Source: Algoriphagus sp. (GTDB lineage: Bacteria > Bacteroidota > Bacteroidia > Cytophagales > Cyclobacteriaceae). From it: DNA of 64,000 nt. The position numbers and the translations under genes were made by a program. Positions 24,641 through 33,053 of this stretch are shown one piece after another; the first letter of the stretch is position 1; each line of letters opens with the position of its first letter. The DNA lies in contig NZ_JABXIN010000003.1 in NCBI RefSeq assembly GCF_013373065.1, positions 248,001 through 312,000 on the forward strand, given 5' to 3'. The notes below the pieces were generated by a model. That model was not told the DNA's origin. It saw nothing but the letters and a program-made list of their open reading frames with translations, and did not search any database.

Positions 24641-26002
24641 CTAAGGAACCTGAAATTCAAATCCTAATTTTTCCAAGCCTGCTTGAATTTCGGGGGCATT
24701 CATAAATAGTCTCCAGCCCAAACCGGAGCGATAGTTCTCTATCATACTGACCATTGGTCCTTGGTCGATAGCTAAATAGCGCTGGGGATAGAAATCATAT
24801 TGTGGGCTCATGGCATCATAGAATCCATAGGGTCCAAATACTTTTTCTCCATAATTTTCATAAAGATTCCGAATGACGTTCATGCATTCCTCAGGAGTAT
24901 AGACAATAGAAGAAACTGCAGCAGTAGGAGATATCACCCCTGTATCATCACCCGGCCGATGAGCGTGGTAAAAATCAGTGGAATAGGAGGCTGTTAATCC
25001 CCAAAGATCCGTTCCGTAGCCTTTGTAGTTACCCGGATTGGCCACACACCAAGCTCGGTTGATCAACGTTTGGTTGACGTTTTCTTGCCAATAATCAGCA
25101 TACTGATCCCGTAGGCCATGAGGATTTAGGCTTAGGTAAGAATAATGAGCCCAAAACAAAGGGCCGCCCATTTCTTCCGCTCCATTGTGTTTGAGTTGCA
25201 GTGGATATCCAAATGCGCCAGCATTCGATGCTTTGATTCCTCCAGATCGTGCCCAACCTTCGTGATAAGCAGCAGATCCGATTGAATGAGTTGGAGAGGC
25301 TACCGCCAAAATATAGGTAATGAGAGTCTCATTATACCCCTCCAAGGCAAAATTCATGTCCCACCCGTAATTTGGAGACCAATGCCAATAAAGTACATTT
25401 TTACCACCTTGCGTATGCCAATCCCACTCCATTTCTTCCCAAAGTTTTTGAATTCGATTGCTAATGGTCTTTTCTTCTGCAGATCCATTTTTGAAGTATT
25501 CGCGGACAGCCAATAAGCCTTGCATTAGAAATGCGGATTCTACCAAATCGGCCCCATCATCGGTTGGGCTAAATGGTTTGACATTTCCTGTTTTCCCATC
25601 TAGCCAATGTGGCCATATACCATGAAATCGATCAGCCCTCTCTAAAAAGTCTAGCATTTTTTTGAATCTCAATACAGCTACTGGACGGCTAATCCATCCG
25701 CGTTCAATAGCACCTAGAATACCGATCAAGCCCATTCCTGTTCCTCCTGTTGTAATGATGTGCGCATCATTATCTGGGTAAACCCCATCTATATGAATAC
25801 GTTCCGGTGCCATTCCTGAATTTTCTTCTGCTCCTTTCCAGAAATACTGGAAGGTGTAATATTGAACCGTGTCGAGTAATTGCTCATCTGATAGCCCTAA
25901 ATGAATTTTCGAGGAAGATTCATTTTTTTCCTCAGGTTGGGATTCAGGAGCACAGGCAAAAAAGGAACAAAAAAGGATTAGCAAAGGGGTTTTCATAGAC
26001 AT
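24641..26002 (-). CDS. GH144-like glucoamylase-family lipoprotein
   Basis: 453 residues. A lipoprotein signal (KTPLLILFCSFFACAPE) gives an outer-membrane or periplasmic protein. The Glycoamylase (PF10091-type) domain fills the rest as an alpha/alpha barrel: TFQYFWKGAEENSGMAPER, TTGGTGMGLIGILGAIERGW, HGIWPHWLDGKTG, WHWSPNYGWDMNF and YGTDLWGLTASYS. Characterised relatives in GH144 are endo-beta-1,2-glucanases, so a beta-glucan substrate is likely but the exact linkage is inferred. Two in-frame ATGs (26002, 25996) are possible starts. It has no SusC/SusD neighbours and is convergent with the TauE/SafE gene. Confidence 0.85.
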   Translation of the reverse strand: MSMKTPLLILFCSFFACAPESQPEEKNESSSKIHLGLSDEQLLDTVQYYTFQYFWKGAEENSGMAPERIHIDGVYPDNDAHIITTGGTGMGLIGILGAIERGWISRPVAVLRFKKMLDFLERADRFHGIWPHWLDGKTGNVKPFSPTDDGADLVESAFLMQGLLAVREYFKNGSAEEKTISNRIQKLWEEMEWDWHTQGGKNVLYWHWSPNYGWDMNFALEGYNETLITYILAVASPTHSIGSAAYHEGWARSGGIKASNAGAFGYPLQLKHNGAEEMGGPLFWAHYSYLSLNPHGLRDQYADYWQENVNQTLINRAWCVANPGNYKGYGTDLWGLTASYSTDFYHAHRPGDDTGVISPTAAVSSIVYTPEECMNVIRNLYENYGEKVFGPYGFYDAMSPQYDFYPQRYLAIDQGPMVSMIENYRSGLGWRLFMNAPEIQAGLEKLGFEFQVP

Positions 26003-26036
26003 TAGCTTAGGTCAAGCAAATAATTTAAGAAATAGA

Positions 26037-26067
26037 TTGAATTAGAGAAGACAGCTAAATAATTTTG
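26037..26067 (+). promoter_or_regulatory. Promoter of the NPP-type phosphodiesterase gene
   Basis: TTG (26037-26039), a 20-base spacer, then TAATTTTG (26060-26067), an exact TAnnTTTG match. The ATG follows only ten bases later, so the transcript should have a very short 5' leader. Confidence 0.55.
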
Positions 26068-26077
26068 AAGAAAAACT

Positions 26078-27319
26078 ATGCGCCGGTTTTTCCTGTTAAT
26101 TCTCCTTGTTCTGGGTAGTTTGTCTGTTTCAATAGCCCAAGAAACGCAGAAAAATTATGTGATTTTAATTTCTTTGGATGGATTTCGTTATGATTACGTT
26201 CAGCGCTTTCAACCAAAAAATCTCATCCAGTTTATTCAAGAAGGAACCGCGGCTAAGGGTTTAATTCCTTCCTTTCCAAGTAAGACGTTCCCTAATCATT
26301 ATACCATTGCTACCGGCTTAAAGCCAGAGCATCATGGAATAGTGGATAATAATTTCTGGAACCCCGAGAAAAATATGCAGTACTCAATTTCCAATCGAGA
26401 AGTGGTCACTGATGGGACTTGGTACGGAGGAACCCCTCTCTGGGTGTTGGCAGAACAAAATGGAATGAAGGCTGCCAGTTATTTTTTTGTGGGAAGCGAG
26501 GCGGATATTCAGGGAGTTCGGCCTAGTTATTATTTTGACTATGATGGAAATGTCCCCAATCTAGCACGGATTTCAAAAGTTTTTGAGTGGCTTCAGCTTC
26601 CTGAAACAGAGCGACCTCAAATGATAACCATGTATTTTTCAGATATGGATGATACTGGACATCGCTATGGACCTCATAATGATGAACAACTGAAGAAGAC
26701 GCTCGATCGATTAGATCATGAATTAGGGGCTCTTTTTGAGGGAGTAGCGAGTTTGGATTTGCCAGTTACCATCGTAATTGTTTCTGATCATGGGATGGTT
26801 GATGTTCCCAAAGAAAATCTCGTAAATCTTACCGAACTCATTGAGGGCATTAATGCTCGTGTGGTCAACTCCGGCGCATTGGCACATATTCATCTTTCTG
26901 ATCCTTCTGAAAAGAAAAAGGTCATCGAGTTAATTGAGGGAAGGGGAGAGCATATTCATGTGGTAGACGTGGCTGATCGAGCTTATTATAATGATTTGAG
27001 TCTTCACGCAGATTTGATGGGTGATCTGTTGATCATGCCTGATTTAGGATATTACCTAGCAGATGAGAGGGGAATGTTTCGCTATCAAAACCGTTCGGTG
27101 ATGAATAAAACCGATGTTTTTGGAGAGCATGGCTACAGTCCTGACTTTCAGGAAATGCAGGGGATTTTTTATGCAAATGGACCTCAAATTAAGAAGGGGT
27201 TGCTTATTGAGCCTTTTGAGAACTACCATATTTACCCTATGATTTGCAAAATTTTGGGATTGCCAATTCCAGAAGAAATTGACGGTAAATTGGAAGTGTT
27301 GGCTCCGGTTTTGAAATAA
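26078..27319 (+). CDS. Ectonucleotide pyrophosphatase/phosphodiesterase (alkaline phosphatase superfamily)
   Basis: 413 residues with a Sec signal peptide (FFLLILLVLGSLSVSIAQ). The NPP family is marked by VILISLDGFRYDYVQRF (metal Asp), the nucleophile threonine in SFPSKTFPNHYTIATGLKPE, MYFSDMDDTGHRYGP, IVIVSDHGMVDVP and DVFGEHGYSPDF. It would be a periplasmic two-zinc enzyme splitting phosphodiester or pyrophosphate bonds of nucleotides or lipids. The truncated hemoglobin gene starts two bases after its stop. A Bacteroidota promoter sits directly upstream. Confidence 0.93.
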   Translation: MRRFFLLILLVLGSLSVSIAQETQKNYVILISLDGFRYDYVQRFQPKNLIQFIQEGTAAKGLIPSFPSKTFPNHYTIATGLKPEHHGIVDNNFWNPEKNMQYSISNREVVTDGTWYGGTPLWVLAEQNGMKAASYFFVGSEADIQGVRPSYYFDYDGNVPNLARISKVFEWLQLPETERPQMITMYFSDMDDTGHRYGPHNDEQLKKTLDRLDHELGALFEGVASLDLPVTIVIVSDHGMVDVPKENLVNLTELIEGINARVVNSGALAHIHLSDPSEKKKVIELIEGRGEHIHVVDVADRAYYNDLSLHADLMGDLLIMPDLGYYLADERGMFRYQNRSVMNKTDVFGEHGYSPDFQEMQGIFYANGPQIKKGLLIEPFENYHIYPMICKILGLPIPEEIDGKLEVLAPVLK

Positions 27320-27320
27320 T

Positions 27321-27719
27321 ATGAAAGGACGTCATCCCATCAAAAGCCGAGAAGAGATTGATTTTTTAGTTCGGAGATTTTATGAAAAAATCCGGGTTCA
27401 TGACCTTCTGGGACCTGTATTCAACCACGTGGTAAAGGACTGGGATCACCACTTAATTCACCTAAGTGATTTTTGGGAAATCATCCTATTACAATCCGGG
27501 CCGGGAGCTGGAAAGTTTAATCCAGCGCAGGTTCATCGTGATGTCGACGCGACTGTCAATCATCAAATTGATCAGGTACATTTTGGGAATTGGTTAGCGT
27601 TATGGTTTGAAACCATCGATCAATATTTTGAAGGCGAGGTGGCGGATTTTGCAAAAGAACATGCAAGAAGAATGGCGCACATGCTCTTCATGCGAATCTG
27701 GGAGGCTCGTCCCAAATAG
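27321..27719 (+). CDS. Group III truncated hemoglobin
   Basis: 132 residues, 2-on-2 globin fold. The group III pattern is visible: FLVRRFYEKIRVHDLLGPVF (helix B with Tyr21), HLSDFWEIILLQSG (helix E), a probable proximal His72 in NPAQVHRDV, and HFGNWLALWFETIDQYFEG. Such proteins bind oxygen, nitric oxide or peroxide; the in vivo role is often unclear. It is co-transcribed with the upstream phosphodiesterase (two-base gap), although no functional link is obvious. A weak terminator follows. Confidence 0.92.
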   Translation: MKGRHPIKSREEIDFLVRRFYEKIRVHDLLGPVFNHVVKDWDHHLIHLSDFWEIILLQSGPGAGKFNPAQVHRDVDATVNHQIDQVHFGNWLALWFETIDQYFEGEVADFAKEHARRMAHMLFMRIWEARPK

Positions 27720-27730
27720 AATTATTTAAA

Positions 27731-27760
27731 TGAGAACCTCTTGGTTTTCAGGATTTTTTT
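27731..27760 (+). terminator. Weak rho-independent terminator after truncated hemoglobin gene
   Basis: TGAGAACC (27731-27738), loop TCTT, GGTTTTCA (27743-27750) form an 8-bp stem with one G-U pair, followed within three bases by a run of seven T residues. Confidence 0.5.
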
Positions 27761-27800
27761 GTAGCTTATTTGAACTTTCAAAAGTTTAAATTTTTCAATA

Positions 27801-28838
27801 ATGCACTATCTATCGATCTATTTCAAGCCTAATAAATTTATTGCTTTCCTGTCTATTCTCCTTTTTTCCATTCCTGTTTATGGGCAGCAAGACCTGTTCG
27901 ATTCCGATGAAATCCTGGAATTGAAAATGCAATTTTCGGTGAAGGATATTCGTAAGGAAACCAATGACAGCACTTTTGTGGATGAGGTGATTTGGGTAAA
28001 GGATGAAAGTGGAACCTGGGAAGAAATTCCGGTAGAACTTAGGGTTCGCGGGAATTTTCGTCTTACGAATTGCTACTATCCTCCCTTGCGGATGAAGATC
28101 AAAAAGAAAAATCGGGAGGGAACTGTTTTCGAAGAGAATAAAAGCCTAAAGGTCGTTTTCCCTTGCTCTCGTGCTAAAAATGCAGAATCCTATGTTGCAA
28201 AGGAATTCATGGCCTATCAGATTTTTGAAGCCGTATCGGAATACACCTTTGATACCAGAATGATCAGAATTACTTTCATCAATGAAGATGATAAAAAGGG
28301 AGAGGAGTTGGAGCTGCTTGGATTTTTGTTGGAGGATGATGATGATGTAGCGGATCGATTTGATGGTGAGATTTTAGAAGGTAAGAAAATATTAGGGAGT
28401 TTGATGGAAGATTTGCCCTCTGTTCGCCATGATTATTTTCAGATGCTAATTGGCAACACAGATTTTTCCAGTCTGTTTCGGCATAATTCCAAAATACTTT
28501 TATTGCCAGAGGAGCGGCTTATTCCTTTGGCTTATGATTTTGACATGACGGGCTTGGTTAATCCTCCCTATGCTCAGGTAAGTAATCTGGTGGATATTGA
28601 AAAAGTGACAGATCGCTTATTCCGTGGATTTTGCAGGGAAAGGGAAGTTTTTGATCAAGTCCGAACTGAATTTTTGGAAAAGGAAAATCAGATAATGGGG
28701 ATTGCATCTGACTATGAAGAATACCTGAGTCCTGCAGAGTTTAGAGAAACTCAACGGTTCTTGTCAGGGTTTTTTGATATTCTCAAAAATGACAAGGCTT
28801 TTGAAAATCAAATTATCTTAGCTTGTAGAAGCTACTAG
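27801..28838 (+). CDS. Secreted CotH-like protein of unknown function
   Basis: 345 residues with a signal peptide ending VYG-QQ. The order of motifs resembles the CotH kinase-like family: ELRVRGNFRLTNCYYPPLRM, LKVVFPCS, SYVAKEFMAYQIFEAV, then MLIGNTDFSSLFRHNSKILL and IPLAYDFDMTGLVNPPYAQV. In CotH the asparagine-aspartate and histidine-asparagine pairs and the P-W-D-F-D stretch line the ATP site; here YDFDMTG is kept but the surroundings differ, so kinase activity is uncertain. Highly acidic patches (LLEDDDDVAD) stand out. It may be co-transcribed with the formate/nitrite-type channel 24 bases downstream. Confidence 0.6.
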   Translation: MHYLSIYFKPNKFIAFLSILLFSIPVYGQQDLFDSDEILELKMQFSVKDIRKETNDSTFVDEVIWVKDESGTWEEIPVELRVRGNFRLTNCYYPPLRMKIKKKNREGTVFEENKSLKVVFPCSRAKNAESYVAKEFMAYQIFEAVSEYTFDTRMIRITFINEDDKKGEELELLGFLLEDDDDVADRFDGEILEGKKILGSLMEDLPSVRHDYFQMLIGNTDFSSLFRHNSKILLLPEERLIPLAYDFDMTGLVNPPYAQVSNLVDIEKVTDRLFRGFCREREVFDQVRTEFLEKENQIMGIASDYEEYLSPAEFRETQRFLSGFFDILKNDKAFENQIILACRSY

Positions 28839-28862
28839 GATAGGAAATATATTACGCTATCG

Positions 28863-29756
28863 ATGATTTGGAAGAAAAAAGAAAAGACTCCTGAGGAACT
28901 TGAGCGGGAAAGACAAAAGGAAATCGACCGCCATATTCATAAAACCGGACATAAAAATTCCGATGGTGCTAAGACCCATGGGGAGATACTCCGGGATCAG
29001 ATTACTGAAGCACTTCAGACTTATGACAAAAGTACCAGCAGTATTTTACTGAGTTCCTTTACGGCTGGTTTGGAAATCAGTTTTAGCTTTCTTCTACTGT
29101 GTACTTTCTATTTTTATTTGGAAGGACGAGTCGATCAAGAAGAGATTTTTAAAAGCATTTCACTGGTTTATCCTCTGGGATTTATTTTGGTTGTTTTAGG
29201 TCAAAGTATCCTTTTTACAGAGCAAACAGCCCTATTAACACTTCCGGTTTTAAACAAAAAACGCTCCTTTCCAAGCATGATGAAGCTTTGGGGTTTGGTG
29301 ATTACGGGAAATTTGACCGGAGGCTATTTTATGAGTATGGTATTGGTTTGGCTTGGACCTCGATTGGGTATTTTTGAACACTCCGTGGTTGAAACCATTG
29401 CCTTGCATGTGACGCATGGAACGGTTCCTGTTGTTTTTGTTAGTGCTGTGATTGCAGGTTGGTTGATGGGCCTTCTTTCCTGGCTATTGGCTTCATCAAG
29501 AGATACTATTAGTCGAATCGTAATGATCTTTTTAATCACCTCCGTTTTGGCATTTGCCGGGCTACATCATAGTATTATTGGCAGTATTGAGGTGTTTTCT
29601 GGATTTTTGGTTTCGGATCAAATTAGTTTCTTAGACTACCTGGAATTTCAATCCACAGCTCTACTAGGGAACTCCTTTGGTGGTGCTATTTTCGTCGCAT
29701 TATTAAAATACAGGGCGTTTGTATTTAACATTGGAAATTTGGATCGTTTGAAATAG
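28863..29756 (+). CDS. Formate/nitrite transporter family membrane protein (YfdC-like)
   Basis: 297 residues. A 50-residue charged cytoplasmic N-terminus (KKKEKTPEELERERQKEIDR) precedes about six transmembrane helices. FNT-family features include ILLSSFTAGLEISFSFLLLC, the central loop around LWGLVITGNLTGGYF, FAGLHHSIIGSIEVFSGFL and GNSFGGAIFVALLKY. FNT pentamers conduct small anions such as formate, nitrite or hydrosulfide. The long N-terminal extension fits the YfdC-type branch, whose substrate is not known. The hexosaminidase gene starts 17 bases downstream. Confidence 0.88.
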   Translation: MIWKKKEKTPEELERERQKEIDRHIHKTGHKNSDGAKTHGEILRDQITEALQTYDKSTSSILLSSFTAGLEISFSFLLLCTFYFYLEGRVDQEEIFKSISLVYPLGFILVVLGQSILFTEQTALLTLPVLNKKRSFPSMMKLWGLVITGNLTGGYFMSMVLVWLGPRLGIFEHSVVETIALHVTHGTVPVVFVSAVIAGWLMGLLSWLLASSRDTISRIVMIFLITSVLAFAGLHHSIIGSIEVFSGFLVSDQISFLDYLEFQSTALLGNSFGGAIFVALLKYRAFVFNIGNLDRLK

Positions 29757-29773
29757 GTAATTATTCCTTATCC

Positions 29774-32314
29774 ATGAATCGATTTATTCTTTCACTTATT
29801 TTATTTCAGTTTGTTGTTTTTATGGCTTGTGACGCACAATCTCCAGAAAAAAACGGATTAACTATTCAATGGAATTTATTGGATAATCAGTTTGATCCTC
29901 CTGGTTTTCATAGAGCACAATTTATTTTGGAAAATCACACCGGACAAGCTTTTCAGGAAGGCTGGAAACTTTATTTCAATTCTGTATTTTTTGATTTGAA
30001 TGCACAGCTTGAAGATTCAGCTTTTGAAATCGAGCATTTGGCAGGTGATTTTTTTGTATTGAAAGGAAAAGACTCAGGAAAAAAAATTAAAGAAGGAGAA
30101 GTAATCTCAATCACCTATAAAAGCAACCGACCATTTCTCAAAAATCATCATGCTCCAGAGTCTCCGATATTTAGTTTATCTGATGGGAAGCTGCTTTCTG
30201 ATATATCCTATCAAAGCTCGGAAATGAGCGTTCAGGATCTGAAAAAGTATGTTGGTGAGCAAAATCTTCCCATCCCGACAGCTGAATTGCTTTTCGAACA
30301 AAATGATGGCCTTTCCCTGCTTCCTAAAGAAGAATTGCCGCCTTTCCTACCTAGCCCCAAATCCTGGAAGATAAATGGCGAATCCATAGTAGCTAGTCAA
30401 GCAGGCGTAGGAGTGATCGGTGATAAGGAATTTGGATCAGTGGCTGCTTTTTTAACCAAGCGAATCAAGGAATTCTATTCTCCGGAAATTATCCGGACAG
30501 AAAAGCCCATACAGATACGAATTTCACAAAAAGACGGAATGCCTTTAGAGGGGTATTCCTTGGAAATTCGGGATCGTCGAGTGTTGATCTTAGCGAGTGA
30601 TGAACAAGGAGCTTTCTATGGTGTGCAATCATTCTTGGCCCTCCAGCCAGCAAATTTTTGGTCAGGAGAAACTATGAGTATTCTCTTGCCACAAATTCGA
30701 ATTGAAGACCATCCGAGCTTTGGCTACCGTGGGTTTTTCCTGGATGTCGCTCGAAACTTCCAGCCCAAAGAAGAAATTCTTAAGCTTTTGGATTTGATGG
30801 CACTTTACAAGTTGAACACTTTCCACTTCAATTTGGCAAATGATGAAGGGTGGAGGATTGAGATTAAAAGTTTACCTGAATTGACTACCTATGCTTCCAA
30901 GCGAGGGTTTTCGCAAGATGAAGCAGATTTTTTATGGCCATTTTATGGCTCGGGAATATCCGAAAATCAGTCTCCGGGATCAGGTTTTTATTCCCAAGAG
31001 GATTTCAAGGAAATTTTGAACTATGCTAAAGAGAGGCATATTGAGGTAATCCCTGAAATAGGTTTTCCCGCTCACTCCAGGGCTGCGATAAAGGCGATGG
31101 AAAAGCGGTATGAAAAATTCAAGAAGGCCGGAGATTTGGAAAAGGCGGAAGAATTTCGATTGATCGATCCAGAGGATAAATCTGTGTATTTATCTTCTCA
31201 AAATTTCCGGGATAATACGATTTGCGTTTGTAGGGAGTCCGTTTATAATTTTTTTGAAACTGTTGTAATGGAAATGAAAGGGATGTATGAGAAGGCGGGG
31301 CTGAAGCTAAAAACGTTTCATACCGGAGGAGATGAAGTACCTCGAGGTGTTTGGGAAAAATCGCCGATTTGCCAGGAATTTTTGGCTCAGATTAATTCTT
31401 TGAAAGTGGAAGATTTGGGTCCCTATTTTAGGTCTAGAATTGGATATTTTTTGAAAAATGAAGGAATTCGCCAAGCGGGTTGGGAGGAAATTGGCCAGAA
31501 AGAATCGAATAGTCAAATTATTCCCAATTCAGAATTTGCAGATCGAGACTGGCAATTATATGCTTGGAATGCAGTAGCAGGTTGGGGAAGTGAAGATATG
31601 GCCTATCACTTGGCTAATGCAGGTTACCCCGTAGTAATCAGTTCCAGCGCTAACTATTATTTTGATTTGGCATATGATTGGGATCCTAGGGAGCGAGGAC
31701 ATACTTGGTCTGGAGTGGGAGATATGTATCAAAGCTGGAAAACGGTACCTAATAAATTTTTCCTTTCACATGATTTGACCATCGATGGAGCAGAATGGGA
31801 CTGGACCGTGGAAGAAAGTTCATTTGAGAAACTTACTGAAATTGGGAAAAAGAATATTCTGGGGATTCAAGGCCAATTATGGACTGAAACGGTAAAGAGC
31901 CCGGCCATGCTGGAGTATTATGTGATTCCAAAGATTTTTGGGTTGGCGCAACGAGCTTGGGAAGGGGATCCCGCTTGGGCTGAAGCTTCAAGTAAAGAGG
32001 CAATGAAAGAAGCGCGAATAAGGGAATGGAATGTTTTTGTCAATCAAGTTTCTCAGCAGGAAATTCCAAAACTTGAGAAGTTTCATGGCGGATATCATAT
32101 GCGAATTCCTGCGCCAGGATTGAAAAAAGTAGGGAGTAAAGTTCATGCAAACCTGCAATTGCCTGGACTTGAGATTCGCTACACTACAAATGGCCAAGAT
32201 CCGACTTTAAAGGATATGCTTTATCAAGAACCAGTAGAGTATTCTCAAGGCCTACGCTTTCGGGCGTTTTCGCCATCTGGTCAAGGAAGCTTCGTTAGTC
32301 AATTGGAGGACTAA
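29774..32314 (+). CDS. Beta-N-acetylhexosaminidase, GH20 lipoprotein
   Basis: 846 residues. Lipoprotein signal (FQFVVFMACDAQ, cysteine about 19). Domains in order: an N-terminal carbohydrate-binding domain (about 25-190), the GH20b domain (about 195-310), the catalytic TIM barrel (about 315-690) starting HPSFGYRGFFLDVARNF, and a C-terminal chitobiase-like domain (LPGLEIRYTTNGQDPTLKD). The catalytic Asp-Glu pair is about 520-521 in FHTGGDEVPRG. It removes terminal GlcNAc or GalNAc from glycans outside the cytoplasm. It converges with the SIS-protein operon, stops overlapping by four bases. Confidence 0.95.
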   Translation: MNRFILSLILFQFVVFMACDAQSPEKNGLTIQWNLLDNQFDPPGFHRAQFILENHTGQAFQEGWKLYFNSVFFDLNAQLEDSAFEIEHLAGDFFVLKGKDSGKKIKEGEVISITYKSNRPFLKNHHAPESPIFSLSDGKLLSDISYQSSEMSVQDLKKYVGEQNLPIPTAELLFEQNDGLSLLPKEELPPFLPSPKSWKINGESIVASQAGVGVIGDKEFGSVAAFLTKRIKEFYSPEIIRTEKPIQIRISQKDGMPLEGYSLEIRDRRVLILASDEQGAFYGVQSFLALQPANFWSGETMSILLPQIRIEDHPSFGYRGFFLDVARNFQPKEEILKLLDLMALYKLNTFHFNLANDEGWRIEIKSLPELTTYASKRGFSQDEADFLWPFYGSGISENQSPGSGFYSQEDFKEILNYAKERHIEVIPEIGFPAHSRAAIKAMEKRYEKFKKAGDLEKAEEFRLIDPEDKSVYLSSQNFRDNTICVCRESVYNFFETVVMEMKGMYEKAGLKLKTFHTGGDEVPRGVWEKSPICQEFLAQINSLKVEDLGPYFRSRIGYFLKNEGIRQAGWEEIGQKESNSQIIPNSEFADRDWQLYAWNAVAGWGSEDMAYHLANAGYPVVISSSANYYFDLAYDWDPRERGHTWSGVGDMYQSWKTVPNKFFLSHDLTIDGAEWDWTVEESSFEKLTEIGKKNILGIQGQLWTETVKSPAMLEYYVIPKIFGLAQRAWEGDPAWAEASSKEAMKEARIREWNVFVNQVSQQEIPKLEKFHGGYHMRIPAPGLKKVGSKVHANLQLPGLEIRYTTNGQDPTLKDMLYQEPVEYSQGLRFRAFSPSGQGSFVSQLED

Positions 32315-33048
32315 AGGGGAGGAATCTCTCTCTTGTATTTTTGAATCAAGAGTTCGTTGTAAACTTCTCCCGTTTCAGTATTTGCACTATTGAAAATCTC
32401 AGGGATTATCCCTTTTTCTGCCAAGATCTCTACCGTTTGACACATGATGGCTTGCAGCAGTGCAGCACTAATGACAGTGGAAGTTGCCCCTACCTTGCCT
32501 GGTATCCCTTTGATTTCGAGCGCTGCATCTCCAATTTCTCCAAAATTATCCAAAACCAAATCAGCTACTTCAAATAGTCGTAAACCAGAAGAGTGTCTAG
32601 AGGTTACAGATTGACTATGTGTCAAATTTGTTATACTAATAACCTTTGCTCCTTCTTTTTTTGCTTCCAGCGCTAATTCAATTGGGACAGCATTTCTTCC
32701 GGAATTACTAAAGAGGAAAAAAATATCCTTTTGCTGAATTTGAAGGCCATGTATGAGTTGGCTTGCATACCCTTCTTGCCGTTCAATTTGAGAACTTTCG
32801 GATGCGCTTTGGTGAAGCATCAATGCAGGATCAAGAATAGGTTTGATTCTTGCAAAACCTCCAGCTCGGTAAAAAATTTCCTCCGCCAACAGGTGGGAAT
32901 GGCCAGTTCCAAAGGTATAGATCCATCCTGCATTTTGGAGGCATTCAGATACCCAAAAGGCTGCTCTTTTGATTTCCTCTTCTTGAGAAAAAGCCTGTCG
33001 GAGTTTTTCTTCAATAATTTTTTGATAGCGAGTATAGGCCTGCTCCAC
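32311..33048 (-). CDS. SIS-domain phosphosugar-binding protein (UPF0309-like)
   Basis: 245 residues, a single sugar-isomerase (SIS) domain. GWIYTFGTGHSHLLAEEIFY has the first phosphate loop, FLFSNSGRNAVPIELALEAK the Ser-rich loop, and ISITNLTHSQSVTSRHSSG the next. The C-terminal part (GKVGATSTVISAALLQAIM) resembles UPF0309 and the MurQ/GlcNAc-type family. The substrate is a phosphosugar, probably an amino sugar. GTG at 33048 is the only fitting start, five bases beyond the stop of the cytochrome fusion gene, so it is the last gene of that operon. This ties the cytochrome/DUF1501 unit to sugar metabolism. Confidence 0.85.
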   Translation of the reverse strand: MEQAYTRYQKIIEEKLRQAFSQEEEIKRAAFWVSECLQNAGWIYTFGTGHSHLLAEEIFYRAGGFARIKPILDPALMLHQSASESSQIERQEGYASQLIHGLQIQQKDIFFLFSNSGRNAVPIELALEAKKEGAKVISITNLTHSQSVTSRHSSGLRLFEVADLVLDNFGEIGDAALEIKGIPGKVGATSTVISAALLQAIMCQTVEILAEKGIIPEIFNSANTETGEVYNELLIQKYKREIPPL

Positions 33049-33053
33049 GTTGG

